A stretch of DNA of 64,000 nt from Pelecanus crispus (GCF_030463565.1 NC_134649.1:31583044-31647043); one strand, 5' to 3'. Counted from the first letter of the stretch, positions 1 through 10,300 are shown. Notes: generated by a model not told the origin, from the letters alone. Translations and numbers: made by a program.

Positions 1-1150
1 GCCACGGCCGTGCTGGGGGGGACAGGGAGTCCGGGGGAAGGACAGGGGGAGCCGGGGGGCACACGGTCCCGGGGTGCTCGGGGGGACGCCGGGCACCCCA
101 GGGGGACAAGCTTGGGTGGGCACAGTGCCCCGGAGGGACGCGGGTAAGAGCCAGGGCCCCCGAGCAGGACGTGGGGTGCAAGGCTGGCACGATGCCCCCG
201 GTGCCCGCTGCAGCCCAGCGCTGACGGGGTGGCCGTCAGAGGGTCCCCGTAGCTGGGAGGCGGCTGCCAGCCGGGCACGTCGGCACCCGTTGGCCCCTCA
301 GCCGCAGCCCCCGGCCCCGCTGCCACCGGCAGCAGAGGCTGTCGACACCCTGACACACGAAATCGCCGTTTCCCCGAAGCTGCCCGTGCTGGCGACTCAC
401 TTCCAGGCCGGCGGGGCGGCCTTCCGGGGCGGGGGGGTGCAGCAGGCTCAGCATGGGGGTTTCCAGCTGCAGGGCAAGCACGGGGCTGGGGCAGCCACGG
501 GGGTTATTTCGGTTGTGCCCATTCTTTGCCTCACGTCCCTTTATCCCACCCCTACCAAGGGCTGCCTGTGGCTGCAGGAGGTGCCAGCGCTGCCGGGACT
601 TGCTGCTGTTCCCACAGATGAAGGAAGATGCTGTTCACGCCGGCGTATCGCACGGATTTGCCCTCCAAGTGCCCTGTTGCCTGTGGATGGTGGGGTTGCG
701 GGTCCCAGCTGAGCACACGGACTTTTCCTCCAGCCGAGCAGGGCACTGCCTCGCGCTGCCGGGTGGACTTTGGGGCTCCCCTGCCCTTGTCACCTGGCCA
801 GCCTCGGCCCTCCCAGGCTCCCGCCCCGTGTTGTGCAAGGCCCGGCAGTTACGCTGGCCTGGCGCCTTACCCAACAGCTCCTTCCTCCGGCTGTGCGTCT
901 CCCGCTCGGTTTCGACATTAGCTGGCCCTGGCCAGCTCATCCCGGGGATTTTGCCGCTCCCACCCTCCGGCTGGCGCTGCCTCCAGCCAGCACAGCCCCA
1001 GCTGCTTCGCATCGCTCCCCGGCAGCTTTCCCGGCCGCCAGCAGGTCCCCGGGGCTGGATTGCACCATACCCAAACTTGGACCAAACTTCCCCCCTACCT
1101 TGGCCATTTGCCCCACCCCCCAAAGCGGACACCCACAAATACGATGAGAC
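1..1150. other. GC-rich intergenic sequence, no gene recognised
   Basis: The stretch is rich in G and C and carries several overlapping open frames on both strands, which is expected where stop codons are rare. None resembles a protein I know. In the human order MST1R lies on this side of MON1A, but I see no MST1R sequence here. A splice-like acceptor and donor pair on the minus strand (466 to 401) is treated as a finding. Confidence 0.5.
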
Positions 1151-2401
1151 TTGACTTAGGGTCCAGATAATGTTTATGAGCAAAGACAAGCGATTACACT
1201 CTGGCAGGAGCACAAATAAGGGAGCAGAGTCCCTGTGCTAGCCCTGCCAGGTCCTTCCCAGCTCCCTCGGTGTCCCAGTGCCACCCCGGTGGCTCTGCCC
1301 CTCCTTGAACACCTGTCCCAAGGTGTTTGCACAGCCCCAAAACGGGGGGTCGGGCCGTGCCCAGTGTGCCGCAGTGTTCACAGGCACTCAGCCCCACATC
1401 AGTACCTGGGGACGGCTGGGGAGGAGGTGGCCCTTGTGCAGCAAGCTCAGCGTAGCTGGCTCAAGGGGCTGGGTTTGGGGGGCAGGTGCCCCGCACCAAG
1501 GGGAAGACCATCCTTGGGCTGGGGGGGCACCAGGGGCCCGTGCCAGTGGGATCTCCAGCGGGCTGTGCTTCAGCCACTCCTTTAGGGTCTCCTGCCCAGG
1601 AGCCAGCACCATGAGCCCACAAGCACCCTGACACGCACCCCAGGTCTCCCTAGGGCTGCGCTGTGTCCCCATGGGGAGGTAGGCAGGACCCGGCTGTCCC
1701 AGCTGGGGCAGGCTGACCCGTCACCCTGCCTGCCAGCATCGCCAGGGACATCCTTCTCACAGCCACGGTGGGAAGGGTCCAGGCACGCACAGATGCCAAG
1801 GGGGCAAACCTGCTGGGGCAGGGCTCCGGGACTGCCAGGGGCTGCCTGGCACTTGGTGGGCCTGGCTTCCCCAGGACAGGGAGAGGAGCAGTGCATGCCC
1901 CAGGCCAGCCCTGTCCCCAGCCTGGATGGTGTCACCCTCCCTCTGCAGGCACAGCAGTACAGGAGCCCCCAGAGTACTGCCACGTCTCTCCTGGGGACCC
2001 CCACCCTTGGCACAGCCGCAGGATGGCAGAGAGAGGAGGGTGCCAGGCACAGGCAGCAGGACCCAGGGGCTCAGCTTCCCTCCAGCAACCCAGGGTACCA
2101 GTAGCCCTGCTCCAGAACCCCCACAACAAGGCATGGAGCCGGGGGCCGCAGAAGAAGGGCAGCCCCCTCAGCTGGGGGCACTGCCTGCAGATCAGAGAAA
2201 GTCCTGCTCACCCCTTCCCCAGCTAGCTGTGCACCCCATCTCTAACACCCAGGTTGGACAGTCCCATGGGTGGGTTCCCCCACGCTCTGGGGTCCCACCA
2301 TGCCCTCTCCCCTGGACTCATGGCCTGGGCTTCCCCGGGGGACAGGCTCCCCGGCACAGCGGGGGCTCCCCCAGCTGGCACCATGCCCTGGGCGATGCCC
2401 A
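1151..2401 (-). other. MON1A: probable MON1A 3' untranslated region
   Basis: This follows the MON1A stop codon on the minus strand. It has no recognisable coding sequence; open frames on both strands are GC-driven. Its far limit is set by the polyadenylation-signal variant CATAAA (plus-strand 1173-1178), followed on the minus strand by a GU-rich stretch. The length, about 1.25 kb, is inferred, and an earlier unrecognised signal is possible. Confidence 0.4.
1173..1178 (-). terminator. MON1A: candidate polyadenylation signal for MON1A (CATAAA)
   Basis: On the minus strand this reads CATAAA, a known weaker variant of AATAAA. About 25 bases further along the minus strand comes a GT-rich run (near 1140-1125), the usual arrangement around a cleavage site. 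I saw no canonical AATAAA on the minus strand between here and the MON1A stop. Confidence 0.35.
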
Positions 2402-2542
2402 TCAGTATGTCTGGGGAGTGAGGATGAAGAGTCGGTCTTCCTCCTTGCGGATCCACTTCATGAGCTTGTTGACAGCACTGATGGCGCCGGCCTTGGTCCC
2501 CAGGGGACTGTAGCATATGTAAAGCTCGAAGGCGCTGGTTAC
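2402..2542 (-). CDS. MON1A: MON1A coding exon 5 (residues 504-549 and stop)
   Basis: 141 nt from acceptor CCTAG|GTAACC to the TGA at 2404-2402. It encodes [19 protein letters not shown] and ends [13 protein letters not shown], nearly the C-terminus I recall for mammalian MON1A. The acceptor has a poor pyrimidine tract, but the reading frame fixes it. Confidence 0.93.
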   Translation of the reverse strand, partial: VTSAFELYICYSPLGTKAGAISAVNKLMKWIRKEEDRLFILTPQTY

Positions 2543-5107
2543 CTAGGTGAAAAAACAGGGTACACACTGGGCACATGCCTGCCCCCGACTTGGGGCTGGC
2601 ACTGCATCTTCCCCCCATGGCACTGGGAACAGGCACAGGGGCTCCAGTGCAGGGACATGGGGTGGCAGCAGGGTACCCCAAACGCGTGGCACGTGGTTTG
2701 CTCAGAAGTGGAGGGACCAAACCCCAGCGTTTGCCCCCAGAGTGGGTTTTCTCCACAGCACTGGGGGGTTGATGTCAACACATGGCACAGCCCTTGGTGC
2801 TGGCACTTGCCAGCCCCTGCTGCTATCCCTGCCCTGGCACAGAGGCGCACGGGGGCAGGCTGACCCCCAAAAGGACTGTGCACAGGCTGGGGGCCACCCT
2901 GGGGACCATGGAGCTGGTGCTGTGTTGTGTTGTGCCACCCCCCTGCCCTGCTCTGCCACACAGGCCCAGAGAAGACAGGCTCACCCAAACCCTACAGATG
3001 GCCCTTACCCAAGCCAGGAGGTTCTCACGGGGGCCTGTGAAATAGATGTTCTTCAGGGGGCGTGAAGAGTTGTGAGCCCGGCTGTGGAGGTACTGGTAGA
3101 GCCCCAAGAGCCTCTCCTTCTCCTCTTCCCGCACGTAGGGTGCCTCAATCTTGGGGCTGCAGGAACACAGCACCCTGTTAGCCCCCTGGAGAAGGGGATT
3201 CGTGGAAAAGGCTTGCCCCATGCCCCACACCACAAGCCTTGGCCCGATGATTCCCCAGGGGCCTCACCTGGTAAAGAGCCCAGAGCTTTTCGACTTGTAG
3301 ATGAAGTGCCGGAGGTCAGGGATGCCCACCTGCGCAACACTGTAGAAGGGAGTGCGCAGGGCCTCCTGCAGAGCGTGGTGCACCCCCCGCCGCCGCAGGC
3401 GCTCTTGGAAGCGCCGCTTACAGTCGGAGACAGTGAAGAAGTCCTCGCGGTCAGTGGAGACCAGCAGGAGGCACAGGTCCATCTCCTGCTCCAGGTAGGA
3501 GATGTGGGCATGGAAGAAGCCACTGGAGTTGAACTTGGGGAGGCAAATGGGAGTCCAGGCTTCACCCTCCCGGAAGGAAGAAGAAGAGCTGATGAGATTG
3601 AAGAGCAGATGGAGGTCAATAGGGTGGAGGAACTGATCCTTCTTCCTCACGAGAGACACCAGCTGGTTCCCTGACAGGAGGATGGAGAAGACCAGGCTCT
3701 TGGCCTTGGCCTGCTGGAGGCTGGTGCTGACAGCATCCCGGACGCTGGCGGCCAGAGGCAGGCAGCGCACGGCACCCATGAGGAAGCTGGGGTCGTGGGC
3801 CATGAGGTCCAGCAGGTTGTCGGTGATGCGCTCGGAGCCGGCCAGAAGCCTGCGCAGGTCATAGTTCTGCTTCTGCTGGAAGATGTGGTTGAGCTGGGTC
3901 CAGGTGAGCAGGCTCAGGATCTGGTAGTAGATGTAGAGCAGCTCATGGGCGATCTCCTGCTCCGACTGCCGGGTCCGCGCCACTGCCACCAGCACCAGTG
4001 GGCTCCTCCGCACAAAAACCACCTTGTAGCCATCTGCTTGGGAAGGAGTTCCCCGGGGGGGCCGGGGACAGACCTGTAAGCCTGGCTCCCCAGGACTGCA
4101 AGGGGGAGCCAGGCTGCAACCTCTCCCCCCAGCAACCAATCTGCTGCCCCTGGGGACAGCTAATGCAGCCCACAGTGGCAGCATGGCTGGGCAGGCCGTG
4201 ACACCCCCCTGTCCCTCTCCCCCCCCCCAGTGCAGTACCTGCATGGATGGACCGGATGGCGTTTTTCTCGGCCTCCAGAAAGGACACCAGAGCCATCATG
4301 ACACCCATGGTGCTGGAGAGGGCCTCTTCAGAGCCGTAGCGGGAGTACACGGGCTTGCCTGCCTCGCTCAGCACGAAGACATGCTTCCGGTGCATGCGCC
4401 AGGCATCCATGGTCACGTCCTCCTCCTCCTTGCCAGACAGCACTGAGTCACGGCGGGTGGTCTGTGGGGATGGCTCCAGCTTCCCCTCCTTGCTCTGCCT
4501 CATTTCCTCCTCCAGGTCAAGGGCCATACCCGTAAGCTGCGTGCTCAGCTCACTGAAGTCCTTGCTGATCTGCTCCATGCTGGTCGGCTCGGCCGGCTCC
4601 CCCCGCCTCTCCTCCGGGCTCTGTGCCGTGGCCACCCCGTCCTCAGGACTCGTCAAGTCCTCGTAGGAGCGGGTGTGCACGAACATGGCTCCCTCCTGGC
4701 CCGCCCCTGGGAACAATGGGCTGTGTAGAGTCCGTCCGCTTGTCCCCCGTACTAAGGCAGTGGGCAGACGGAGGGTGGAAAAAGGACAGGGGGTTGATGG
4801 GAGGGACCTGCCCTCCTCTCCCCATTCCACAGCACCCAGGGGTGCGGGTCCTGCTGGTGAGGAGGTGCCAGTGGGCCCATTTCCCCCCTGCCCGTGGGGC
4901 TGTGGAGGGCCCAGCCCACATAACAAGCAGCTGCCTTATTTCTTCCCTCGCTTACCCCTGCAGCGAGATCTGCCCCGTACCTGGCTCCGTCCCCTGCGCC
5001 AGCCCTGGCGTGGGGCTCTCGGACCGCTCCGTGTGCTGCCCATCTCCTGGCGCCAGGGTCCCGTTGGGCACTTCCCAGCCTTTCTTCTTGTGGACATCCG
5101 CAGCCAT
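2402..5107 (-). CDS. MON1A: MON1A, vacuolar fusion protein MON1 homolog A (gene span, 5 coding exons)
   Basis: MON1A pairs with CCZ1 to form the guanine nucleotide exchange factor that recruits and activates RAB7 on late endosomes and lysosomes; the family is built of longin domains. Joining 5107-4981, 4706-4239, 4033-3268, 3156-3009 and 2542-2402 gives 1650 nt, or 549 residues plus TGA, close to the roughly 555 residues of human MON1A. All introns are GT-AG and the phases agree. The first ~150 residues are acidic and low in complexity, with the motif [18 protein letters not shown]; the rest is the conserved longin region, ending LFILTPQTY. The start is supported by an in-frame TGA two codons upstream (5113-5111) and by a good Kozak context (purine at -3, G at +4). 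A paralogue, MON1B, exists in vertebrates, but the N-terminal sequence and the RBM6 neighbour favour MON1A. Confidence 0.95.
3009..3156 (-). CDS. MON1A: MON1A coding exon 4 (residues 454-503)
   Basis: 148 nt between acceptor CTGCAG|CCCC and donor TTGG|GTAAGG. It encodes [20 protein letters not shown] and then [13 protein letters not shown], conserved in the third longin domain of MON1 proteins. Phase 2 in, phase 0 out. Confidence 0.94.
3268..4033 (-). CDS. MON1A: MON1A coding exon 3 (residues 199-453)
   Basis: The largest exon, 766 nt, from acceptor GCAG|ATGGCT to donor CCAG|GTGAGG. It encodes the core longin region, starting [20 protein letters not shown] and including [20 protein letters not shown] and DKREDF-like conserved stretches such as [18 protein letters not shown]. 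Ends in phase 2. Confidence 0.95.
4239..4706 (-). CDS. MON1A: MON1A coding exon 2 (residues 43-198)
   Basis: The acceptor is TTCCCAG at 4707-4713 and the donor CAG|GTACTG at 4239/4238. The exon is 468 nt. It encodes the acidic N-terminal region ([20 protein letters not shown]) and the start of the first longin domain ([20 protein letters not shown]). In frame with both neighbours. Confidence 0.94.
4981..5107 (-). CDS. MON1A: MON1A coding exon 1 (residues 1-42)
   Basis: Starts [17 protein letters not shown] and ends in phase 1 at the donor CCAG|GTACGG. An in-frame TGA lies six bases before the ATG. The exon may extend upstream to a weak acceptor at 5123-5124 (GCATGCAG); a strong donor-like CAG|GTGAGA near 5162 shows the 5' UTR structure is unresolved. 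Confidence 0.9.
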
Positions 5108-5122
5108 TCCTCAGGGCAGGAC

Positions 5123-5949
5123 CTGCATGCGACCCACAGCATCACCCCTCTGTTCTCTCACCTGCAAAACGGGTCCCGAAACGCTGTGCTCTTGAGTGGG
5201 GCCGCGCCAGCATCCTCGGCCCAATCCTGCTGGCTCAGCAGGCAGCACCAAGCCCTGCTGAGACGTCAGGAAAGCCACTCTAATCCAGCAGGATTTCCTC
5301 CCTGCTGTGGGCGCAGCTCCTTCCAGCTCCCCGGCCCCAGCGCCTTTCATCCAGGCTTGGCCCCGATTTCCCCTGAGCGCTGGGAAGGCCGCTCAGCCTC
5401 TCTCTGCTGTGTCCCGGCAGTGCGGGGAAAGGGAGCCAGCCCCGGATGGCGCTGGGGCCGGTCCTGCACGCTGACGATCCCAGAGGCCTCGTGTTTGCAA
5501 AGGGCGGGTTTTATGGCCCTCCTTGGCCTGGATTAGGTTGCTCAGACAAGACCAGGCTGGTGACGCTCCTCCTGAGGCCAGGGACACTCAGATGGCGTAA
5601 CCCCCTGTGAGCAGGGTGTCCTCTCGAGCCCCTGCCTGGTGCGTCAGCCCTCCTGGGTAGAGCCTGGCTGGACTTCCAGCCTGCACTTTCCTCCTTGCCC
5701 CGTGGGGAAACCGGCACAAAAGTGAACACACGCACACAAGCGAAAGCAACAGGAGGAAGGCAGCCTAGCCCGTGACCCTGCGCCTCCGAAACCAGCTGGT
5801 GGGGAGGCCTGTGGAGCCCCGGCTTTGCAGGGTGCTTTGTGACACCTCCTAACTGCAGGCACCCGGACCCAACACCAGCAGGTAACGCCGCATCTGGGGG
5901 AGCTGGACCCCGACCCCAAAAGCCTGTGACACCCCAACAGCCCTGGACG
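5123..5949. other. MON1A upstream / 5' UTR region, no coding sequence seen
   Basis: Lies between the first MON1A coding exon and the CpG island. It should hold a MON1A 5' UTR intron and perhaps a noncoding exon on the minus strand. A well-formed donor CAG|GTGAGA sits near 5162, but the nearest acceptor (5123) is too close to pair with it, so no exon is called. Confidence 0.4.
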
Positions 5950-6495
5950 GCGCCAGGCTGCAGATTAGGGCCCCCCCTCGCCTGGCCCTTCCCCTCCTGG
6001 CTGCACCGCTACCAGCCTGCTGGCCTTCCCCAGAGCCCCCCGCGGGTGAGGGTCTCCCCAGGACCCCCGCGGCCCAGTGCCGGGCCCGTCCCGGTCCCTC
6101 GCCCGCCCGGGGGGTCACCGCTCCCAGAGCACCGACGTGCCGCGGGGAAGCGCCGGGCCCGGGACCCCCCGCAGCACCGAAGGACAACGCGCAGGGACGG
6201 ACCTTCGCGGCTCCTCCCGTCGGCGCCGGAGGCCCGGGCGAGCAGCGCGGCGGGCGCAGCTGCGGCGGGGGCCGCCCGGCAGCCCCCGGCACGGCCTAGG
6301 CGGGGCGGGGAGGACGGTGCCGGCGGCGGGCGGCCACCTCCCGCCCTGCCCCTGCCCCCGGCCCTGCCCCTGGCCCTGGCCGCCGCGGCGGCCCCGGCAT
6401 CGCGGCACCCCGCCCCGGCGGCCCGGCGGGAACCGCCCCCCGCGGCCTGGCCGGGCCCGGCCTCGCCGCCCCAAGGTCGGGCGCCGGCCCCGCGG

Positions 6496-6514
6496 GATCA
6501 TGGGAGCTGTAGGC
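6496..6514 (-). promoter_or_regulatory. ZNF143/SBS-like motif 1
   Basis: On the minus strand reads CCTACAGCTCCCATGATC. This resembles the ZNF143 (Staf) consensus ACTACA-nn-TCCCA-g-nATGC, keeping CTACA, TCCCA and ATG. First of five such matches in about 200 bp. Confidence 0.55.
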
Positions 6515-6554
6515 AGCACCCGCGCCCCCCCCGCCGCCGCTCCGCCTCTCCGCG

Positions 6555-6573
6555 ACTACCACTCCCGGCAGGC
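6555..6573 (+). promoter_or_regulatory. ZNF143/SBS-like motif 2
   Basis: Reads ACTACCACTCCCGGCAGGC. ACTAC and TCCC are at consensus spacing; the 3' half (CAGGC in place of NATGC) is weaker. Confidence 0.5.
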
Positions 6574-6590
6574 CCCGCCCGCCGCGCGGA

Positions 6591-6610
6591 GCACGCTGGG
6601 AAATGGAGTC
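6591..6610 (-). promoter_or_regulatory. ZNF143/SBS-like motif 3
   Basis: On the minus strand reads GACTCCATTTCCCAGCGTGC, a close match with ACT..CATTTCCCAG and a final GTGC. Confidence 0.6.
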
Positions 6611-6633
6611 CGCCCACTGCCCTGCCGGCGCGG

Positions 6634-6653
6634 GGCACGGCGGGAGCGGTAGT
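6634..6653 (-). promoter_or_regulatory. ZNF143/SBS-like motif 4
   Basis: On the minus strand reads ACTACCGCTCCCGCCGTGCC. ACTAC, TCCC and GTGC keep consensus spacing, with a central mismatch (CGC for CAG). Confidence 0.5.
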
Positions 6654-6672
6654 GCGGCAGCCGGCGGGGCAG

Positions 6673-6693
6673 GACTCCGCTTCCCAGAGTGCC
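6673..6693 (+). promoter_or_regulatory. ZNF143/SBS-like motif 5
   Basis: Contains ACTCCGCTTCCCAGAGTGC, with TTCCCAGAGTGC close to the ZNF143 core. It lies about 85 bp before the exon 1 donor, so it is at or just upstream of the probable start site. Confidence 0.6.
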
Positions 6694-6775
6694 GGGCGGG
6701 GGGCGGAGGGGAGCGGAAGTTCCGGTTTCCCGCCGTGGTTGCGCTGGGCCTGGCGCGGCGGGAGCGGCGGCGGAG
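6690..6775 (+). other. RBM6: RBM6 exon 1, noncoding (5' limit approximate)
   Basis: The donor GCGGAG|GTGAGG at 6775/6776 follows a GCGGCGGAG-rich leader in the CpG island. No ATG lies in the last part of the exon, and the protein start is in exon 2. The transcription start is not visible; 6690 is a placeholder near the ZNF143, ETS and E2F sites. Confidence 0.6.
6713..6734 (+). promoter_or_regulatory. ETS and E2F sites at RBM6 exon 1
   Basis: GCGGAAGT at 6713-6720 matches the ETS/GABP core, followed by an inverted TTCCGG. TTTCCCGCC at 6726-6734 matches the E2F consensus TTTSSCGC. Both are typical of TATA-less housekeeping promoters and lie within about 60 bp of the exon 1 donor. Binding is inferred. 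Confidence 0.55.
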
Positions 6776-6862
6776 GTGAGGGTTGGCCCCACCCCGCCGG
6801 CCCGGGCCGGCCGCGGCCCCGCCGGAGGAGCGGTGGCGGGGGGCTGCCCGCTGCGGGGGTGC

Positions 6863-6920
6863 GGCCTGGCCTGGCCTGGCCTGGCCTGGCTTGGCCTGGC
6901 CTGGCCTGGCCTGGCTTGGC
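6863..6920 (+). repeat. (CCTGG)n pentanucleotide tandem repeat
   Basis: About eleven copies of GGCCT/CCTGG in a row, interrupted only by two CTTGG variants. It lies about 90 bp inside RBM6 intron 1, within the CpG island. Confidence 0.9.
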
Positions 6921-7009
6921 GGGGCCGCGCGGGGCTCGCGGGCTTTGCCTGGGGAGGGGCCCGCGGGTGCGGGGTCTGGCGTGGGGCCGCCGGGGTGGCG
7001 GAGCTGGGG

Positions 7010-7330
7010 GCGGCTCTCGGGGGTCTCCCGCGGTACGGGAGCGGAGCGGGGACGTCTCCCGGGGTACAGGGGCGGGGCAGAGTCTTCCGTACGGCTGCTC
7101 GGGATAGGGGAGCGGGGAGGGAGTGTTTCTGGCGTGTCCCCTGGGATAAAGGAGGGCTCTCCCTTAATGTCGTGAGAGGGGAGCGGGGCGGGGGTCTCCT
7201 GAGGGTCTCCCGGGATGCGGAGGTGTCTTCCCGTGGGGGTGTCCGGGATAGAGGAGTGTGCGGGGGGGTCCTTCTTAGGGGCCACCTGGGTTAGAGGAGC
7301 AGGGGGTTCCTCCTGTGGAGTCTGTCAGGA
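7010..7330 (+). repeat. degenerate GC-rich minisatellite
   Basis: Variants of a unit resembling GGTCTCCCGGGATAnnGGAG followed by CGGGGCGGGG recur roughly every 25-50 bp, near 7020, 7050, 7085, 7130, 7195, 7215, 7240 and 7270. Spacing and unit are irregular, so the array is old or loosely organised. Confidence 0.5.
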
Positions 7331-10300
7331 TTGGGGGGGAGGGGAATGCCTCTTCTTGGGGTCACCCATGATGGGGGGATAGTTCGAGGCTGGGGGCTGC
7401 CTCGGCTGCGAGCTGTGAGGAAGCTGGTCCCGGCTCCATGCCCCGGCGTGGCCCTGTGGCTGGCTGCAGGCTCAGTCTCCTCGGAGCCCCACGCCCCAGT
7501 GGGACCGGGGCCGTGGGCTTGGGCAGCTCGGTCCCCCGTGCGGGGGTACCACAGGGTGTCCCGCATGGCTGTGCCAAGCATTGGGGCCTGCTGTCTGTGG
7601 TGGTGCTGGTGGTTGTGGTGTTTCTGTGTATCTCTGTGTTATTCTGAGGCCCTGATCAAAATTAGGGCTTCTTTCACACCATGTCACGTGCGTTTCCATG
7701 AAAACTGTATCAGAACACTTGCGTTTTTAAAAGAGATGACAAAAGGTGGGCTGGGTTCATGCTGGGACGTAGAGGAAGGTGATCAGGGCTGAAGTGCACA
7801 GCTGGGGTGTGTTAGCTGATAGTAAGGCTCAGTGATGGGCTGAATGGGATTTTGGACTGTAAATAGAGGCTAAGGTGCAGGCAGAATGTGGCCTGGCTCA
7901 TGCTGGAGGCTAGTGAAGGCTGGGTAATGCAGTGGTAGTGAACTACTGGGAGTAATAACAATGGTTCTCATGTTTTGTTTTTTAAAACAATTGGCACCAC
8001 AAGAGTCTGATGTTGTTGCTGGTGTGTGGTATTAATTTTGGAAATTCTGCTGAATTTGGAATCCACTTTCCTATGGGCGCTGGTGGTGTGAAGGTCTCCC
8101 TGCTCTCCGTAGTTGGGAATGCACTCATGAAGTGCTTTGGGACAAGGAAGGTCAGGATAGTAATGGGGAGGGGGTTTAGAAATTCACTCGGTTGTTTCTA
8201 ATACATGTTTTTAAAAGCATCATACAACTGAAACCTCTAGCCTGACACCCGGAAGAGCTGAAAGGGTTCTCTCTGCCTTTGCTTTCAAGCTTCAGTGACG
8301 TGGTTTTGGTACTTCCTCACTTCTGGATTAGACATCTTCAACTTTAATGTTGGAAGTAACAAGCTTTCTTGGCTACTTGCAGTTTCTGTAGCTTGGGGAG
8401 ACGTTTTCTTTTGTACCTTGTGTACTACTTGAATTTCACAGAGGCTTTTTCCTTTCTTGAGCCTTACAAAAACTTTACTGGGCACAGAAAGTTGTTCTGC
8501 AGCAAATTACTTCCTCTGTGTTTTGAGCGTGGTCTTGTGCGTAGTTATGTGTTTGATTTCCTCGTGGTCTATAAATACCAAGTCTGGCAGCCTTGGCAAA
8601 ATCTGTTTGGAGAGAAGTTGTGAACGTTGGAGTATTTTTCTGAAAATGGCATCTCTTTGAAACTTCACCTTGCCTAATCCGTTACCAATTTCTCCTCTCT
8701 CCCTCTAGATTTGGAAAACAGGGTGCAAAGTTGAGTGTAAGTTAGTGAGGAGATGCTTGAGGTCTGTACTGGCATTCCTCACTCTGCCCCTTGCCAGAAA
8801 TCTTTAATTATTCCTTAAGAAGGCCGGCTTCTTAGTCTGGCTCAGTTGCATGCTTCTGATGTACAACGCCATTATTTTACCATAGTACAATGTAAATTAA
8901 AATAAGAGATCCAAAAGAGTCTGCCATCAGGCTCCGCACCTGCGTTTGGAAAGCAGAATCAGGAATGTCCCTGAGCGGCAGTGCCAGGCGCTTCGCTGTC
9001 TGAGGGTGTGCTGGGGAGGGCAGGGGCACGGTCCTGAGGAAGTCCTTGGGTGTAACTGCCAGGGAGCATCCGGAGCTCCATCAGCTGGAGCTCTCCTGTC
9101 TGCTGGGAGGGCTGTGGGACCACTGGTTGTTGGAGGAACTAAGACCACAAAAGAGCTTCCCCTCCTTTGAGACTCACCTTCTGTATCTTCGCTGGAGCCG
9201 AGGCTTTGCCACCAGGAAACAGAGCCAGCTAGGAGAGGAGGAGGGAAATAAAATGCATACTTCCAGGATGCATATCGGCCATCCTGAATATTCAGTATAA
9301 TTGTAACAGCTGATTATTGTCTTAAAAGAACTCTAAATCTGGGTCCTGTGAGTAAGTGGACCATGTTGTGCGTTCTGCAACTGCGTTGCTGTCACTCTGA
9401 AACATCCTTTGTTGCCATCTCTTTCAGATGCGTAGTTGTGACTGAGGTATGGCAAAACTAATTGATGCATAATTCCTACCACTTGAGGGTGGATTTTTGC
9501 GGTGCTTTGCTGCTGCCCTGGCCCCAGCCCTGGGCTCTGTTGGTGTGTCTTTGGCAACCAGCCTTACTCACACTGACCCGTCTCCCAGCATCTGCCTGTG
9601 AGCTGGGAGGTGGGAGCTGAGCTGGCTGTTACCTGAAGGGTAAATCCTGATGGCATTTCATTGCAGTGTGCATCTCTTGGAGCAGTTGTAGCACGGTGTA
9701 CCCTCAGGAGATCTTGGCATTGGTGGAAGCCAGTCTAAGAAGTTTCTGTCCCTGTCCTGCAGTTTGCTGTCACCTTGTTTTGTGGGGCTGCGTAGTAAAC
9801 CGTATTGCTGAAATGACCTGGGTTAAATATAACTCTTTTCGGAGGGTCATCCATGGTGCAGACCTAGAAAAGCAGAAGTTGGCACAACTAACGCACTGTG
9901 CATTGCCAGAGGCAGAGCAGAGGGAGCAAATCGTATCAGGCTGAACAGTGGACTGAGCCAGTGTTGCTGCCTGTGTTACTGAACCATGACCTCATACTCA
10001 TGGATGTTGCTGCATGGCTCAGCTGATCTATGCCAGGCCTGATATCAGTCCGATGGTATTTTTTTCCCTGTCTGATAATTTGCATATTATGTCCAAACAG
10101 TTCCCAGCTGGCAAGGGATTTTTTTTTTTTTTTTTAAAGCATCGGTAAGCTTGTTGACTTAGAGAACTGGAGTTGGGGAGGAAATCCAAAAGGGAAGATC
10201 AAGAAACACCAGGTCTGCAGATGTCTGCAGGCTGCAAAAAATCATAGATAAAAGGACTGGCTGATGACAGCCAACTGTTATGATGACTGCCATAACCATC

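Larger units (their letters stand above)
5950..7120. promoter_or_regulatory. CpG island between MON1A and RBM6 (possible bidirectional promoter)
   Basis: Very high G+C with abundant CG dinucleotides, strongest from about 6050 to 7080, lying between the 5' ends of two divergent genes. RBM6 exon 1 ends inside it (6775). No TATA box is evident; ZNF143, ETS and E2F sites sit just upstream of or within exon 1, as expected for a housekeeping promoter. Whether MON1A also starts here is inferred from position only. Confidence 0.75.

Noticed and set aside
74-712. 212-codon plus-strand open frame
   Set aside because: GC-rich chance frame without a recognisable domain; it runs through splice-like signals on the other strand.
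1-1150. MST1R, expected from human gene order
   Set aside because: No receptor, sema or kinase sequence is visible; it may begin further left.
3072-3674. 200-codon plus-strand open frame
   Set aside because: Antisense shadow of MON1A exons 3 and 4, which have a clear protein match and splice sites.
5839-7285. Very long open frames on both strands of the CpG island (up to 422 codons plus, 329 codons minus)
   Set aside because: Both are Pro/Arg/Gly/Ala-rich as expected from GC-rich DNA lacking stop codons, overlap each other antisense, and run through a tandem repeat and an exon-intron border. No domain is present.
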